From an uncultured bacterium (GTDB taxonomy: Bacteria; Vulcanimicrobiota; CADAWZ01): a stretch of 32,015 nucleotides of DNA. This document shows positions 16,351 to 24,728 of this stretch, piece after piece (within the stretch, counting starts at the first letter, position 1; every line of letters begins with the position of its first letter). The position numbers and the translations under genes were made by a program. Below the pieces are notes generated by a model. That model was not told the origin of the DNA, ran no database searches, and saw only the letters and a program-made list of their open reading frames with translations. The stretch is from NCBI GenBank assembly GCA_949288455.1, contig CASEKF010000030.1:1-32015 (forward strand), read 5' to 3'.

Positions 16351-18693
16351 ATGGAATTTTATAAACAGATATTACCTGTTACAATAGACAGAAAAGAAAG
16401 AAAAAATATTATAAAATCTCTATCAAAAGAATATAGCGCAATTCTCGAAGGAGCGGACGACGTAATAAAAGATAAACTTAACATAGTATGCCTTAATTAT
16501 GCGGCAAACGCCTGGGAATTATTTAAAGATAACGTAAGCGGATGCATCCTCTACATTTTTATACCTCAGCATCATAAACATATAGAAGTCGGGTGTTTTG
16601 CAAACGACGTAAAAGAAAAAAAAATATTTGAAAATTTTAAGTCAAGCGTAAAAAAGACAATAATAGCTCATGGTTACGACGCTGAAAATTTAAGATGGCG
16701 TCAATTTCTGTTTCCTAACGAAAGATTCAACGTAATAGACAGCGACAGCTCGGAAAAATCATTTGGCGGAACTTCAGATTCTACTACCATTGAAGCTCTA
16801 AAAGACAAACAGATAAGAAGTATTCTACGCTTAATAGGTTCGGGCGAAAAATTGATGGATCATATAGCCGAAAACTTTCCTCAAACTGATATATTTTCGA
16901 CTATAGATAAATTTATAAACTTAAACCTTGTCAGCAAAAATTTCTACGTATATTGTCGTAAAACCGGACATCAAATCAGTAGAGTCAAAGATATAGAATC
17001 CATTCAAGACGCCTCGTCAAGAGGAATGCAGTGTCCGTTTTGCGGAAAAACATTTATGGAGGAAAGAATAGAGCAAATATTATCAATAACTGCCGAAGGC
17101 GAAAAATTCGTAAAGAAAAATTACTGGCTGTCTCTGTATGTCGGATATACCTTATTAAATTTAGGCATAGCCCAAGGCAATATATCGATCAGACAAGAAA
17201 ACGATTTATCCAACAGCGATATTTTCGTAAGTCATTTCGGTAAATTGATTTATATAGCGATAAAAGAAAGTCCTCTAGCTTATGAAGACATATATCTATT
17301 CGCGAAAAGAGCGAAGTTTTACGAAGCGGACAAAACAATCCTTATAACCGACTCTAAAACAGACGTAAACTTAAATCTATTCCTAGCTAACATAGCTGAA
17401 GACATCTCTATAATAGACTCCGTAGAACAAACTTCCGACGTTTTGATTGATATATTAGAAAAAATAAAAATCAAAAGCGCATTAGACGCTATTGAACAAT
17501 TCGGTCCGATGACAAATATAAATCTGAAGACCACCATATCGGATTACTTTTTTAAAAATAAACGAGAAGAACTTATCTCTAAACTTGAAGGCACAAACGT
17601 ATATGCCCATACGTCCCTTATAAACGAAGAAGAGAAAGATATGCTTTACATAGAAGACGAAGAAGCTCTTATAGAAGAAGTTATATCAGAAGCTATCTTC
17701 TCGGCTGAAATAGAAGACGAACCTATCGATATGCAAGACGGCGGAGAAACGAACCAAGAAGAGATAAAACAATCGGACGGGGAACAAGCTGAAGAGGACG
17801 AAAAATCAGACGTTTCGGACGAATTGCTAAACGTAGAAGAAGATATAGAAGAAGAGGAAGATTTTCTTATTCCTGAAACGATAAAAGCAGGCTTTCAGTA
17901 TGGAAATGAAATAGAAATCCCGGAACTCTCGGCAAAAGAAAAACATCTAGATGAAATCCAGAATAAAATAGCGGAAGAAATAATCAAAACCGCTGATTCC
18001 GAAGGCGTCGACGCGAGCTACATGACAATGGAAGAAACTATAGCGGAGATGGCAAAAGATGAAATTCAAACTATTATAAGCGACGAATCGGGCTTCGCAA
18101 TCATATCGACTAATACAGACTCTGAAAGTTCCGACTCCATTTCGGCCTACGGTACGGAACTTCTGTACAATCTAAAAAGCGATATGAAAGAACTGTTAAG
18201 TAAAGAAATAGTATCTGTTTTTGCAGACACAGCCGATTTTGCCATATCGCTATATCCTCTAAACGGAGGAATAATTTCATTTAAACGGATTAAAGAAAAC
18301 GAAAATATTCAAGAATTTCCCGCTTCGTCTTCAGTTGAAATACGCAATTCTATAGCCGACAAAATTTTCGACAAACTTAAAAGTATAGAAGCGATCAACG
18401 AACTTATTTTATTTGACGAGAACGGCGACGTTGCTCAAAAAAGAACGGAAGATTTAAAAACCGTAGAGGCAATACAAGCCTTTATAAAGGAATTCTCCTT
18501 GCAAAACCTGGATCTTGCTCAGAGTATGACAGGAGGCAAAACAATACAGCAATTCTGCATATCAACGGAAGACATTATTTATTCTTTCGTATTCTTCAGC
18601 GACGGAAGCGTATTTGTCGCTCTGGTAGACGCTTCCGCAGGCAGAGAAATATGGAATTTAAAAATAATAGAATCAGCCAAGCTTCTTGCATAA
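16351..18693 (+). CDS. Large unrecognised protein: Zn knuckle, nuclease-like fold, Roadblock-like end
   Basis: I do not recognise this 780-residue protein as a named family. Residues about 150-200 look like a helical winged-helix-type segment (IRSILRLIGSGEKLMDHIAE). A zinc-ribbon-like pair follows: YCRKTGH (C202, H207) and CPFCGKTF (C228, C231). Residues about 285-360 read like a PD-(D/E)xK nuclease core: D290 IFVSHFGKLIYIAIKES, then AKRAKFYEADKTILITDS. The acidic residue two before K305 is Ala, so the site looks degenerate. Residues about 420-520 are very acidic (EDEEALIEEV, EEDIEEEEDF) and probably disordered. The last 100 residues (LILFDENGDVAQK to IIESAKLLA) have the alternating pattern of a Roadblock/LC7 fold. 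AAGAGG sets the start. A true Roadblock gene follows 30 nt downstream, supporting a joint role. All domain calls except the Zn knuckle are tentative. Confidence 0.55.
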   Translation: MEFYKQILPVTIDRKERKNIIKSLSKEYSAILEGADDVIKDKLNIVCLNYAANAWELFKDNVSGCILYIFIPQHHKHIEVGCFANDVKEKKIFENFKSSVKKTIIAHGYDAENLRWRQFLFPNERFNVIDSDSSEKSFGGTSDSTTIEALKDKQIRSILRLIGSGEKLMDHIAENFPQTDIFSTIDKFINLNLVSKNFYVYCRKTGHQISRVKDIESIQDASSRGMQCPFCGKTFMEERIEQILSITAEGEKFVKKNYWLSLYVGYTLLNLGIAQGNISIRQENDLSNSDIFVSHFGKLIYIAIKESPLAYEDIYLFAKRAKFYEADKTILITDSKTDVNLNLFLANIAEDISIIDSVEQTSDVLIDILEKIKIKSALDAIEQFGPMTNINLKTTISDYFFKNKREELISKLEGTNVYAHTSLINEEEKDMLYIEDEEALIEEVISEAIFSAEIEDEPIDMQDGGETNQEEIKQSDGEQAEEDEKSDVSDELLNVEEDIEEEEDFLIPETIKAGFQYGNEIEIPELSAKEKHLDEIQNKIAEEIIKTADSEGVDASYMTMEETIAEMAKDEIQTIISDESGFAIISTNTDSESSDSISAYGTELLYNLKSDMKELLSKEIVSVFADTADFAISLYPLNGGIISFKRIKENENIQEFPASSSVEIRNSIADKIFDKLKSIEAINELILFDENGDVAQKRTEDLKTVEAIQAFIKEFSLQNLDLAQSMTGGKTIQQFCISTEDIIYSFVFFSDGSVFVALVDASAGREIWNLKIIESAKLLA

Positions 18694-18723
18694 AATGTAT
18701 TTTTATAAAATACGGAGAGAAAA

Positions 18724-19071
18724 ATGGAGAAAATATTGGAACAACTATCTAAGCTAAGAGGCGCTCAAGGCGCGCTGTTGGTTAGTAAAGACGGGTTATT
18801 AATTTCAGCGATTGGACAGTTCAATAACGATCCGGATTATATAGGCGCATGCGTATGCGAAATGTATTCTTCAATAGACGTAATGACAAACGAAAGATTT
18901 CAATCCAACCACCCAAAAGAGATAACGGTAGAATCTGACAATCACAATACGTTTATAATAGACGTAAACGAAGACGCAATATTGGCGATTATAGCGAATA
19001 GTCAAGCAAATAAAGGTCTGATATTGCAAGAAGGCAAACGAGCTGCGAATGAACTTGCAAAATATATTTAA
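18724..19071 (+). CDS. Roadblock/LC7 domain protein
   Basis: This small 115-residue single-domain protein is of the Roadblock/LC7 (MglB-like) family: GAQGALLVSKDGLLIS starts the first strands, and ITVESDNHNTFIIDVNEDAILAIIA and LILQEGKRAANELAKYI complete the fold. In bacteria these dimeric proteins commonly regulate Ras-like GTPases such as MglA, controlling polarity, motility or other localised processes. No MglA-type GTPase is in the window. GGAGAG lies 7 nt before the ATG. It sits 30 nt after the large protein that itself seems to end in a Roadblock-like fold, so the two could pair as a heterodimer. It ends at a convergent terminator. Confidence 0.82.
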   Translation: MEKILEQLSKLRGAQGALLVSKDGLLISAIGQFNNDPDYIGACVCEMYSSIDVMTNERFQSNHPKEITVESDNHNTFIIDVNEDAILAIIANSQANKGLILQEGKRAANELAKYI

Positions 19072-19090
19072 ACTCTGCCGTTATGTAAAA

Positions 19091-19138
19091 CGCTCAAATA
19101 TCTTGACTCCCTGAATAGACTATCAAGATATTTGAGCG
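19091..19138. terminator. Convergent terminator hairpin
   Basis: CGCTCAAATATCTTGA (19091-19106) pairs perfectly with 19123-19138, with a 16-nt loop. Read on the minus strand the stem is followed by TTTTACATAA, a short T-run, so it best serves the thioesterase transcript; it also lies 19 nt after the Roadblock gene. The thioesterase stop codon lies in one arm. Confidence 0.65.
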
Positions 19139-19518
19139 AAAATTCCTTTTGCGCTTACAAGAAGGATGCCTTCTTTGCTCCTTAATTCCCCCGTGACAAA
19201 ATGGAAATTTTTTTCGGAATGATCATATAAAGCTTTAGCCATGACGGTAGAATTTATTCTTACGGGTTTTCTGAACCGAACTTCCATCCTCGACGTTACG
19301 ACGGGGATTTTTTTTATGTCTATAAGAAAACGCGCCATAATCTCGTCTAAAATTACAGACGCTATACCGCCGTGCATAATTCCCTCATACCCCTGAAAAT
19401 TTTTGCCGGGCGTAAACTCGCAGCAAAAAGCGTTTTCTTCTTCATAAAATTCCAAACGCAGTCCGATCGGATTTTCTTTCCCGCAAGCAAAACACCAATT
19501 ATCATCCTGAAGCCTCAT
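19123..19518 (-). CDS. PaaI/4HBT-type hotdog thioesterase
   Basis: This 131-residue single hotdog domain presumably hydrolyses an acyl-CoA. The signature helix GIMHGGIASVILDEIMAR is present, with HGG and the Asp/Glu of the PaaI group. The opening CFACGKENPIGLRL is typical of one uncharacterised subgroup, and the Cys pair may be structural. The ATG overlaps the coaE stop as ATGA, with GGGAGGA 5 nt upstream, so translation is coupled to coaE, a CoA-biosynthesis gene. Substrate unknown. Confidence 0.88.
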   Translation of the reverse strand: MRLQDDNWCFACGKENPIGLRLEFYEEENAFCCEFTPGKNFQGYEGIMHGGIASVILDEIMARFLIDIKKIPVVTSRMEVRFRKPVRINSTVMAKALYDHSEKNFHFVTGELRSKEGILLVSAKGIFAQIS

Positions 19519-20102
19519 AGATTCCTCCCATGCTTATTTAAGATTCTCAAGATTTGACTGCGCAAATCGTCGTATGATCCGTTATTCAAAATAACTTCGT
19601 CATAAAGAGAAGAGGAAATTTTCTTCTGAGCTTTTATTCTTGTCATTGCTTCTTCGTCTGAAAAACATCCTCTACGCTTCAGTCTATTCTTTCTAACTTC
19701 GACGTCCGCGTCGACAAGACAAATAAGATCCGCCTGAGATTCTAATCCTGAACCTTCCAGCAAAGGCGCTTCAAGAATAATATCGCAATCGGAGAAAGAC
19801 TTAATCCTACTTTCTATTTCTCTTATAATCTTCGGATGAGTTAAAGAGTTTAACTTATCGAGGTTCTCTTTAGACGACATAACTAAATCGGCAAGTTTTT
19901 TTCTGTCAATATCTCCGTCTTCCGACAGAATAGCTTTCCCCCATATTTCTACAAGGCTCCAATATAAAGGCTTGCCCTTCTCCGACAGTTCCGAATATAT
20001 AACATCGGCTGATATTGCCTTGAATCCAAATTCTTGGAAAATTGCGGAAACATACGTTTTACCTGCCGCAATGTACCCTGTAAGCGCAATAATCATTTTC
20101 AA
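19515..20102 (-). CDS. coaE: Dephospho-CoA kinase
   Basis: CoaE phosphorylates dephospho-CoA with ATP in the last step of CoA synthesis, in the cytoplasm. The P-loop is GYIAAGKT, followed by the family marks ISADVIYSEL, LTHPKIIREIESRI and DIILEAPLLEGSGL, then VRKNRLKRRGCFSDEEAMTRI. At 195 residues it is of usual length. The start used is TTG 20102, placed about 9 nt after AAGGAAA; ATG 20096 is two codons further in and is an alternative with a longer gap. It lies 26 nt after the secreted TPR gene and overlaps the thioesterase gene by 4 nt. Confidence 0.94.
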   Translation of the reverse strand: MKMIIALTGYIAAGKTYVSAIFQEFGFKAISADVIYSELSEKGKPLYWSLVEIWGKAILSEDGDIDRKKLADLVMSSKENLDKLNSLTHPKIIREIESRIKSFSDCDIILEAPLLEGSGLESQADLICLVDADVEVRKNRLKRRGCFSDEEAMTRIKAQKKISSSLYDEVILNNGSYDDLRSQILRILNKHGRNL

Positions 20103-20128
20103 AAACCAATTTCCTTTTTCCGTTTGTC

Positions 20129-21067
20129 TTAATCATCCGAATCTGAAGACGAATCGGAAGAATTTGATTTTTCCTCTTGAGTTTCCTCTTCTTTAGAAGG
20201 ATTTTTTGCTCTGTCAAGCATTTTTAAAGCGTAAGGATTTTCAGGATTAATTTTTAAAGCCTGTTCATAAGCTTCTATCGCAAGAGTATAATCTTTCAAA
20301 GAATAGTATATATCGCCTATTCTAACCGGAGCGTAATAACCTTGAGTGAGCCCGTTAGGATCCAGCTCCGCAGCTTTTTTATAGTACTCTAACGCAGTTT
20401 CTGTTTCGCCGCTTTTTTGACATGCGCTGGCATAAAAAAAGTAAGCGTCCGGATATGAAGGATAGATATCTATAATTTCCATAAAATAGCCTTTTGCCGC
20501 TCCGTAATTCTTATCGTCATTCATATATATATCTCCTAATCTTTCAAGAGACATAGAATCGACGGCAGAAAGTTGAACGGCTTTCATAAAATAGCTTCTG
20601 GCCCTGGGCATAAGTCTTTTTTGATAATATATAGTGCCCATTCCATTATACGCCAAAGCCAAATTAGGATCCAGCTTAAGAGCGGTTTGGAACATATTAG
20701 CAGCCTCTTCGAAAACGTCGTCTCTGTCAAGAAGACTTTTACAAAAATATAAAAAACCCAAATAACATTTTATATAAGGATCTTGCGGATTAGACAAAGA
20801 TATTTCTTCATATTCGTTAAGATAATCGTTAATTTTTTTATCTTGCTTAGCGCAATCTACTAAATACATAACGGCAAGAGAATTTCCTCTGTCTTCGTCC
20901 AGAACGCTTTTAAAAACGTCGGCTGCGGCGGAAAAATCACGAGAATAATAAAGACTCAGCCCCTCTTTTATTTTCGAATTTTCCTGAGAAAATACGTATT
21001 CGGAATTAAATGAAAACAACGTAAGTAAAACTACGACTAATAAACACGATTTACAATAAAAACGCAT
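20129..21067 (-). CDS. Secreted or periplasmic TPR protein
   Basis: A signal peptide is clear at the N-terminus (RFYCKS, then LLVVVLLTLFSF, with possible cleavage after VFS). About seven TPRs follow (for example EGLSLYYSRDFSAAADVF, AYNGMGTIYYQKRLMPRA, RIGDIYYSLKDYTLAIEAYEQALKINP), ending in an acidic, Ser/Asp-rich tail that is probably disordered. The start at 21067 is chosen because AAAGGAG lies 5-6 nt upstream and the signal peptide begins there; an in-frame ATG at 21091 lacks these. It follows malG by 69 nt and is 26 nt from coaE. A periplasmic scaffold role is inferred from fold and export only. Confidence 0.85.
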   Translation of the reverse strand: MRFYCKSCLLVVVLLTLFSFNSEYVFSQENSKIKEGLSLYYSRDFSAAADVFKSVLDEDRGNSLAVMYLVDCAKQDKKINDYLNEYEEISLSNPQDPYIKCYLGFLYFCKSLLDRDDVFEEAANMFQTALKLDPNLALAYNGMGTIYYQKRLMPRARSYFMKAVQLSAVDSMSLERLGDIYMNDDKNYGAAKGYFMEIIDIYPSYPDAYFFYASACQKSGETETALEYYKKAAELDPNGLTQGYYAPVRIGDIYYSLKDYTLAIEAYEQALKINPENPYALKMLDRAKNPSKEEETQEEKSNSSDSSSDSDD

Positions 21068-21136
21068 AAAAACTCCTTTCAAAACGGACAATATAATACC
21101 ATGTAAAGATAAAATTCTAAAAACGCAATTAAAATT

Positions 21137-21997
21137 TTAGCCTTTTACCGCTCCTTTAGTCAAGCCTTCTACAAGGAATTTCTGTAAACTCAAGAAAACG
21201 ACCAAAATCGGCAAAGACCCTAAAACGGAAGCCGCGGCAAATTGCGTCCAGTTCATACTGAATTTTCCGCTAATAAAGCCTCTAAGACCGACGGCAAGAG
21301 TATATTGAGAAGAATCTTGCAGAACGATAGAAGGGATCAGAAAATCGTTATAAGAGCCAATGAACGTAAAAATAGCTATAACAGCCATAATCGGCCCCAT
21401 AATAGGCAAAACAATTTTAACGAATGCCTGCCACTTAGTAGCCCCGTCCATGTAGGCGGATTCTTCAAGTTCCTTAGGAACGCTTCCGTCTATATATCCT
21501 TTAATTAACCACATATTAAAAGGGATATTAGCTCCGGTATAAATAAGAATAAGACCGGCCAAATTAAATCCTATAAAACCTCCGGTAGCGACGTCGAACA
21601 CGTTAAGAAGCTTATATAAAGCTACCATAGCCATAGTGGCGGGAAACATTTGAATGATAATCATCATCATAAGCCCCTGTTTTTTCCCAACGAATCTAAA
21701 CCTCGAAAACGCGTATCCGGCTATGCAAGTACACATAAGACAAAATAAAGTGCTGGTTCCGCATACTATAAAACTATTTTTTATCCACAATAAAAAATCA
21801 GATTCGGCAAGCAGCTCGGCATAATTTCCAAAAGACATTTTTGAAAAATCGACGTTCTGCCCGGAAAACATATTGCCAACGTCCTGCAGAGACGCGTTGA
21901 CGATCCAAAAAACAGGCATTAAAACGGCGACGGTAACGCCAACTAAAATCAAATGCGTTATAACGTTGAAAATAGTATCTTTTGTTTTTTTATTCAT
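21137..21997 (-). CDS. malG: MalG-type sugar ABC permease
   Basis: Inner-membrane permease of a carbohydrate importer (type I, CUT1 family). The 286-residue protein has six likely membrane segments, and the cytoplasmic EAA loop that contacts the ATPase reads EELEESAYMDGATKWQAFVK followed by IVLP. The opening (NAS in VNASLQDVGNMF) and the end (VEGLTKGAVKG) match MalG. ATG 21997 follows AGGAGAG by 4-5 nt; the ATG at 22027 upstream lacks this. The gene lies 32 nt after malF. No ATPase gene (malK or msmX) is in this group, so a shared ATPase elsewhere is likely. Symbol given by similarity to MalG; the actual sugar is not proven. Confidence 0.88.
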   Translation of the reverse strand: MNKKTKDTIFNVITHLILVGVTVAVLMPVFWIVNASLQDVGNMFSGQNVDFSKMSFGNYAELLAESDFLLWIKNSFIVCGTSTLFCLMCTCIAGYAFSRFRFVGKKQGLMMMIIIQMFPATMAMVALYKLLNVFDVATGGFIGFNLAGLILIYTGANIPFNMWLIKGYIDGSVPKELEESAYMDGATKWQAFVKIVLPIMGPIMAVIAIFTFIGSYNDFLIPSIVLQDSSQYTLAVGLRGFISGKFSMNWTQFAAASVLGSLPILVVFLSLQKFLVEGLTKGAVKG

Positions 21998-22029
21998 AGA
22001 CTCTCCTATACGCATATACAAAATCAAAA

Positions 22030-23046
22030 CTAATTTTCTTTAAAAGCTCCGGTAGCTTTAAAATTAATCGCGCTCAGACTTCCTATCAAAAGGAATATCA
22101 ATACGGCGTAAGAACAAGCTAAACCATACTGAGAAAGATTAAAAGCAAGCTTATACGTATAGCTTACAAGAATATCGGTAGATCCGGCCTGACTTCCTCC
22201 TACGGCCGGGCCTCCGGCAGTCAGCAAATATATTCCTACGAAATTATTAAAAGAAAAACTGAAACTGGTGATCAGCACCGGAAGCATGGAAGAACGAAGT
22301 TGAGGAAGAGTAATTTTAAAAAACTGAGTAATTTTAGAAGCTCCGTCGAGAGAAGAGGCTTCATATAATTCGGAAGATATTCCCTGAAGAGCTCCTAAAG
22401 ATATCGACATCATATACGGAAAACCTAGCCATAAATTTACGACCAAAACGGCAGTTTTGGCCCAAGGACCGTCCGTAAGCCAAGGAATCATTCCGTTAGC
22501 GGGCATAACGAAAGGCGAAAGACTAAGCCCTAAAAACGAAAAAACGGTATTGAAAATATTGACGAATCCATTGATAAGATTTACTAGAAAAGTTATGCAT
22601 GGAGTAAGAAATGGAATATGAGAAATCATATTATTTATCGAACCGTAATCAGTATTCAGCAATCCGGTCCACATAAGCACGGTTATAAAACTTGGAACCG
22701 CCCAAGGAATAATCAAAAGAGTCCTATAAAAATTACTGCCTTTTAAACCTTTTTTATTAAGGACTAAAGCGAGAGCCAAACCAATGACGAACTGGCCAAA
22801 AACGCTACAAAACGACCATACCAAGGTCCACCAAAAAACGGACAGAAAAGTTTTAACCTCGGCGCTTCCCAAAATTTTCGCGTAATTTTTCAACCCTACG
22901 AAATCATAATGTTCAAAATGAAAAAGACTATAATTAGTAAACGAAAGGACTACGCTGTAAATATTAGGGAAAAGCACTATTAAGAACACGAAAAAAACCG
23001 CCGGAGCTATATAAAAGTAGGGGTAGATATCACATTTTTTATTCAT
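22030..23046 (-). CDS. malF: MalF-type sugar ABC permease
   Basis: The second permease of the importer has 338 residues and several hydrophobic segments starting at YPYFYIAPAVFFVFLIVLFP. The EAA loop reads SSELYEASSLDGASKITQFF then KITLP. A long periplasmic segment with repeated short hydrophobic parts (residues about 135-180, LTPCITFLVNLINGFVNIF) sits between helices, as in larger MalF proteins. GGAG lies about 8 nt before the ATG, inside the end of malE. It should pair with MalG to form the channel. Confidence 0.88.
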   Translation of the reverse strand: MNKKCDIYPYFYIAPAVFFVFLIVLFPNIYSVVLSFTNYSLFHFEHYDFVGLKNYAKILGSAEVKTFLSVFWWTLVWSFCSVFGQFVIGLALALVLNKKGLKGSNFYRTLLIIPWAVPSFITVLMWTGLLNTDYGSINNMISHIPFLTPCITFLVNLINGFVNIFNTVFSFLGLSLSPFVMPANGMIPWLTDGPWAKTAVLVVNLWLGFPYMMSISLGALQGISSELYEASSLDGASKITQFFKITLPQLRSSMLPVLITSFSFSFNNFVGIYLLTAGGPAVGGSQAGSTDILVSYTYKLAFNLSQYGLACSYAVLIFLLIGSLSAINFKATGAFKEN

Positions 23047-23050
23047 AAAT

Positions 23051-24415
23051 TTACTCCATCATGCCTTTCACATCTTTTGTAATTCTTGCCGAAGCTTCCT
23101 TAAGCGATTTTTCCGCAGGTTCCTTGCCTCTAAAAATAAGCTGAACCGACTCCTTCATAGGCTGCCACACCGCGTTCATCTGAGGAATATTAGGCATTGG
23201 AGAGCCTATGGCAGCAGAATCTAAAACTCCTTTTAAAATATCGTTTTCCTCCATAGAAATATCAGCTGCATATGAAAACGAAGAATACCCGCCAACTTTG
23301 CTTTCGCTTTTTAAAACGGGAATATACGCTAATCTCGAATCTTGTTGAGCGTCGTATCTGGACGGAATTCTTCCGCCTTCCATATATATATTAACCTCTC
23401 CTTCCCTGCCGCAAACCTCCTCCATAAATTTTACCGCCATTTCTTTATTAACGGATTTGCTATTGAGATAAATTCCCTGAACTCCGACAAATACCGCCGG
23501 GTTTTTCCCATTGTCAAGTTTAGGAAGAGGGCTAAAGCCATAGTCGATATCTCTCTTTTTATAATCGGCAAGAGCCCAAGGACCGTTAAAGGTAAACAAA
23601 AGCGAATTTTCCATAAATCTGGCGTTCGCAATATCTTTACTCATTCCTTGAGGTATTAATTTATATTTGCGATCTAAATCGCATATAAATTCAACGGCTT
23701 TTACGGCTTCCGGCGAACCTAGCCCGTTATCCTCGGGATCCAAACCTTGAGGAGTATCTTTAAAAATATAAGCTCCATATCCTCCAAAAAAAGCCCAGGT
23801 GAAATAAAAATCTTCAACTTCGTAAAGAAAACCCGTTAATTTTTTGCCTGCGCAAGCTTCATAATTTATATATTCGTCATATTTAGTTCCCCGCAATTCG
23901 CTTAAATTGCCCTGATTAGCATGCTGAGAAATTACGATTAAATCTTCCATGACTTCGGGAGCTTTTTTAATAAACTCCTTATTATATATCAAACCCGCCG
24001 CCTCTATAGAAATAGGCAGACCATAGAGCTTTCCTCCGTAAGAAAGAGCCTTTAAAGGAACGGACAAAAATTCTTTCCGTTTCTCATCAGAAATCTCAAT
24101 TGGAGCGATCAATCCGGCAACCGCAAAATTTCCGACCCAATCATGAGGACCGGTTATAACGTCGGGCCCTTTTCTTACGGGTCCGGCCGTCTGAAATTTA
24201 GGACGCATTTCTTCAAAAGGAACTCTGACTATCCTAACGTTCCAGCCTTCTTTCTCTTTAAAACGCTCCGCGGCGGCTTTAAGAGATTGGGACTCTGTCA
24301 TATCGGTCCATAAAACCAACTCTTTGCCGGAAGACAATCTATCGGAAGAACAGGAAACGATAAAAACAGCAAAAAAACACGCGGCTAAGCAACAAAATAG
24401 TTTTCCGTAATTCAT
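23051..24415 (-). CDS. malE: MalE-like maltose/maltodextrin-binding lipoprotein
   Basis: Solute-binding receptor of the importer, 454 residues. The signal ends in the lipobox FIVSC (Cys 22), so it is membrane-anchored in the periplasm, as in many lineages outside the Proteobacteria. The first domain shows ELVLWTDMTESQSLKAAAERF, GPDVITGPHDWVGNFAVAGLIAPI and YGLPISIEAAGLIYNKE, close to maltose/maltodextrin-binding proteins; NSLLFTFNGPWALADYKK follows further on. GAGGG lies 6-7 nt upstream of the ATG. An extra segment (residues about 150-210, with GKKLTGFLYEVEDFYFTW) matches the MalE family. Substrate call is by similarity. Confidence 0.88.
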   Translation of the reverse strand: MNYGKLFCCLAACFFAVFIVSCSSDRLSSGKELVLWTDMTESQSLKAAAERFKEKEGWNVRIVRVPFEEMRPKFQTAGPVRKGPDVITGPHDWVGNFAVAGLIAPIEISDEKRKEFLSVPLKALSYGGKLYGLPISIEAAGLIYNKEFIKKAPEVMEDLIVISQHANQGNLSELRGTKYDEYINYEACAGKKLTGFLYEVEDFYFTWAFFGGYGAYIFKDTPQGLDPEDNGLGSPEAVKAVEFICDLDRKYKLIPQGMSKDIANARFMENSLLFTFNGPWALADYKKRDIDYGFSPLPKLDNGKNPAVFVGVQGIYLNSKSVNKEMAVKFMEEVCGREGEVNIYMEGGRIPSRYDAQQDSRLAYIPVLKSESKVGGYSSFSYAADISMEENDILKGVLDSAAIGSPMPNIPQMNAVWQPMKESVQLIFRGKEPAEKSLKEASARITKDVKGMME

Positions 24416-24513
24416 TTTGCACCCTCTAGCTTTTTATTTTATAAAAATTATTTTTCTATTTTAAATATATAAACGCCTTCTTAATTAATAAATTAAACTT
24501 AAAAAGAAAAATA

Positions 24514-24542
24514 ATTTTAAAATTAAAAAACGGCTTTAGCAA
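24514..24542 (-). promoter_or_regulatory. Candidate promoter for malE-malF-malG
   Basis: Read on the minus strand, TTGCTA (24537-24542) is followed by a 17-bp spacer and TAAAAT (24514-24519). Transcription would start near 24507, about 90 nt before the malE ATG. The surrounding DNA is extremely AT-rich, so chance matches are likely. Confidence 0.4.
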
Positions 24543-24569
24543 TATCTAAAGAACTTATAAAAATCCGCC

Positions 24570-24586
24570 GCCAAAGTACGCTTGGC
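24570..24586. promoter_or_regulatory. 17-bp operator candidate, copy 1
   Basis: GCCAAAGTACGCTTGGC has 5-bp inverted arms (GCCAA/TTGGC) and overlaps five of the six bases of the galE -35 box. It lies about 28 bp upstream of the candidate malE -35 box. It matches copy 2 upstream of the porin at 14 of 17 positions. Confidence 0.5.
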
Positions 24587-24610
24587 ATTTAAACGGTTCT
24601 GTGATATACT
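24582..24610 (+). promoter_or_regulatory. Strong sigma70 promoter for the epimerase gene
   Basis: TTGGCA (24582-24587), a 17-bp spacer, and TATACT (24605-24610): one mismatch to consensus in each box. The start would be near 24617, leaving a leader of about 112 nt. The rest of the 24416-24728 interval is AT-rich and holds no gene. Confidence 0.75.
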
Positions 24611-24728
24611 GACATTTGACAGTTTATTACGATTCTCATTTTGAACGTTTCAGGTCAGCGATACAAAAAGATAGATAAAACCAAATAATTTTCTATATCT
24701 TTTTTAATTTAAAAAAAGGAGACTCAAA

